Assembly (NCBI GenBank): GCA_021780585.1
Contig: JAJXYM010000137.1
Coordinates: 1 to 8,231 of the forward strand
Reading direction: 5' to 3'
Source of the DNA: Deltaproteobacteria bacterium
GTDB lineage: Bacteria; Desulfobacterota; Binatia; Binatales; Binataceae
DNA length: 8,231 bases
This document shows, piece by piece, positions 7,319-8,231 of this stretch. Every line of letters begins with the position of its first letter. Within the stretch, counting starts at the first letter, position 1. The notes beneath the pieces were generated by a model, which searched no databases, had not been told where the DNA came from, and saw only the letters and a program-made list of their open reading frames with translations. Both the position numbers and the translations under genes were made by a program.

Positions 7319-8140
7319 CTATTCGCCGTCATCGCCGCCGCCGCGCGGACCGAAGGCCACGCCGCGCTTGCTCGCCTGGATAAACGCGATCATCTCGGCG
7401 ACCTCGGGAATTTTTGGCGGACCGTCCGCCAACAGCCGCTCGACGACCGATTTGAGGTTCTGGCGATGGCCGAACAGGGCGGCAAAGGCGCGGCGCAGCG
7501 CCTGAATCGCGGCCGCGTCGACGCCCGCGCGGCGCAGTCCAACGACGTTGACGCCGCGCAAGGTATGCGTCAGGTCCATCAGGCAGAATGGCGGAACGTC
7601 GCGGCTGGTGCGGCTCAAACCACGCATCATGGCGAGCCGGCCGATCCGGACGTACTGATGGACCACGCAGTTGCCGGAGACCAGGGCGCGATCGCCGACC
7701 TCGACCCATCCGGCGAGCAACGCGCCGCCCGCGATAATCGCGCCGTCGCCAATCCGGCAATCGTGGGCGACATGCGCGTTCTGCATGAAGAAGTTGCCGT
7801 CGCCGATTATGGTCGCGTCGCCGTGTTCGCTGCCGCGATGGACCGTCACGCCCTCGCGAAAGATATTACGATCGCCGATGCGCACGCGGCGCGAACCGCC
7901 GGTGTAGGCAAGCTCCTGCGGCTCGTCGCCGATCACGGCATTGGGATGGAGCACGTTGGCGGCGCCGATTGCGGTATCGCCGAGCACCGTCACGTGCGCG
8001 ATCAGCCGCGTCCCGGCCCCGATGCGGATTTGGCCGTCGAGCAGGCAGAAGGGACCGACCTCGACGCCCGCGGCCAGTTCCACGCCGGGGCCGACCACGG
8101 CGCTCGGATGCACTTGCGGCGCGGGCGCGTCAGCGTTCAT
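7319..8140 (-). CDS. lpxA: Acyl-ACP--UDP-N-acetylglucosamine O-acyltransferase
   Basis: A 273-residue left-handed beta-helix acyltransferase (E. coli LpxA is 262). It shows hexapeptide repeats from residue 10 onward (VHPSAVVGPGVELAAGVEVG), then the family core VTVHRGSEHGDATIIG (98-113), NAHVAHDC (121-128) with catalytic His126 (E. coli His125), VHQYVRIG (160-167), DVPPF (181-185) and the C-terminal helical start GVNVVGLRRAG (196-206). LpxA catalyses the first step of lipid A synthesis, 3-O-acylation of UDP-GlcNAc, in the cytoplasm. Spacing from His126 to Gly174 equals E. coli His125 to Gly173, so the acyl-length ruler residue is Gly, which in E. coli goes with C14 chains. E. coli His144 is Trp145 here. 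The ATG at 8140 has GGAG six bases upstream. No lpxD, fabZ or lpxB is visible beside it. Confidence 0.94.
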   Translation of the reverse strand: MNADAPAPQVHPSAVVGPGVELAAGVEVGPFCLLDGQIRIGAGTRLIAHVTVLGDTAIGAANVLHPNAVIGDEPQELAYTGGSRRVRIGDRNIFREGVTVHRGSEHGDATIIGDGNFFMQNAHVAHDCRIGDGAIIAGGALLAGWVEVGDRALVSGNCVVHQYVRIGRLAMMRGLSRTSRDVPPFCLMDLTHTLRGVNVVGLRRAGVDAAAIQALRRAFAALFGHRQNLKSVVERLLADGPPKIPEVAEMIAFIQASKRGVAFGPRGGGDDGE

Positions 8141-8146
8141 GGCGCG

Positions 8147-8150
8147 CTCC
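8147..8150 (-). promoter_or_regulatory. Ribosome binding site of lpxA
   Basis: GGAG on the minus strand, six bases before the ATG at 8140, fixing that start. A short palindrome CGCTAC/GTAGCG (8153-8165) lies just upstream, between this site and the preceding stop codon. Confidence 0.5.
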
Positions 8151-8170
8151 GGCGCTACGGTAGCGGCGGC

Positions 8171-8231
8171 TCAATGGATGATTTTCTTCCGCTTGGCGAG
8201 GTCGTCGGGATGCTCGAAGTCTTCGACTTCG
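8171..8231 (-). CDS. C-terminal end of an unrecognised gene (cut by window edge)
   Basis: The last 19 codons of a minus-strand frame ending in TGA at 8173-8171. They read EVEDFEHPDDLAKRKKIIH, a charged tail that looks like real protein rather than an antisense shadow. It ends 30 bp before the lpxA ATG, consistent with an operon. fabZ, often found before lpxA, is not clearly supported by this tail, and I do not recognise the family. Confidence 0.45.
   Translation of the reverse strand, partial: EVEDFEHPDDLAKRKKIIH

Overview
The window is a GC-rich (roughly two-thirds G+C by eye) bacterial chromosome segment in which every supported gene lies on the minus strand. Read in the direction of transcription (high to low coordinates) the order is: 3' end of an unrecognised gene, lpxA, a gap of about 390 bp holding promoter-like sequence, an alkaline-phosphatase-superfamily lipoprotein/secreted hydrolase, a 123-bp gap, then a tightly packed System I cytochrome c maturation cluster ccmE-ccmF-ccmH-ccmI-like-ccmA-ccmB-ccmC, the last cut by the left edge.

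lpxA means an outer membrane with lipid A. The ccm set means periplasmic c-type cytochromes. The ccm proteins are not of the classical gamma/alphaproteobacterial type: CcmE carries a Cys (C-x3-Y) where the heme-binding His normally sits, CcmH has a Cys-rich C-x-C-x-C motif instead of LRCxxC, the CcmI-like protein ends in a zinc ribbon rather than TPR repeats, and the CcmA signature is FSRGM. That mix points to a deltaproteobacterial-grade or Acidobacteria/Binatota-like lineage, but the sequence alone does not fix the taxon.

The ccm genes work as one pathway. CcmA (ATPase) and CcmB, together with CcmC, load heme onto the periplasmic chaperone CcmE. CcmF, with CcmH and a CcmI-like partner, transfers heme from CcmE to apocytochrome CxxCH motifs. 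Gaps between consecutive ccm genes are 15, 5, 3, -1, 7 and 9 bp, so a single transcript starting near ccmE is likely. ccmG (thioredoxin) and ccmD are not in the window; they could lie beyond the left edge.

The most unusual observations are the Cys-type CcmE coexisting with a variant CcmH, and an in-frame tandem repeat inside the CcmI-like linker whose best copy is a 9-bp-arm palindrome resembling the dispersed GTCATGCCCGGG-type repeats of alphaproteobacteria. LpxA has Trp where E. coli has His144. Tandem extended -10 boxes sit upstream of the phosphatase-like gene. No tRNA, rRNA, CRISPR array, IS element or phage gene was seen.
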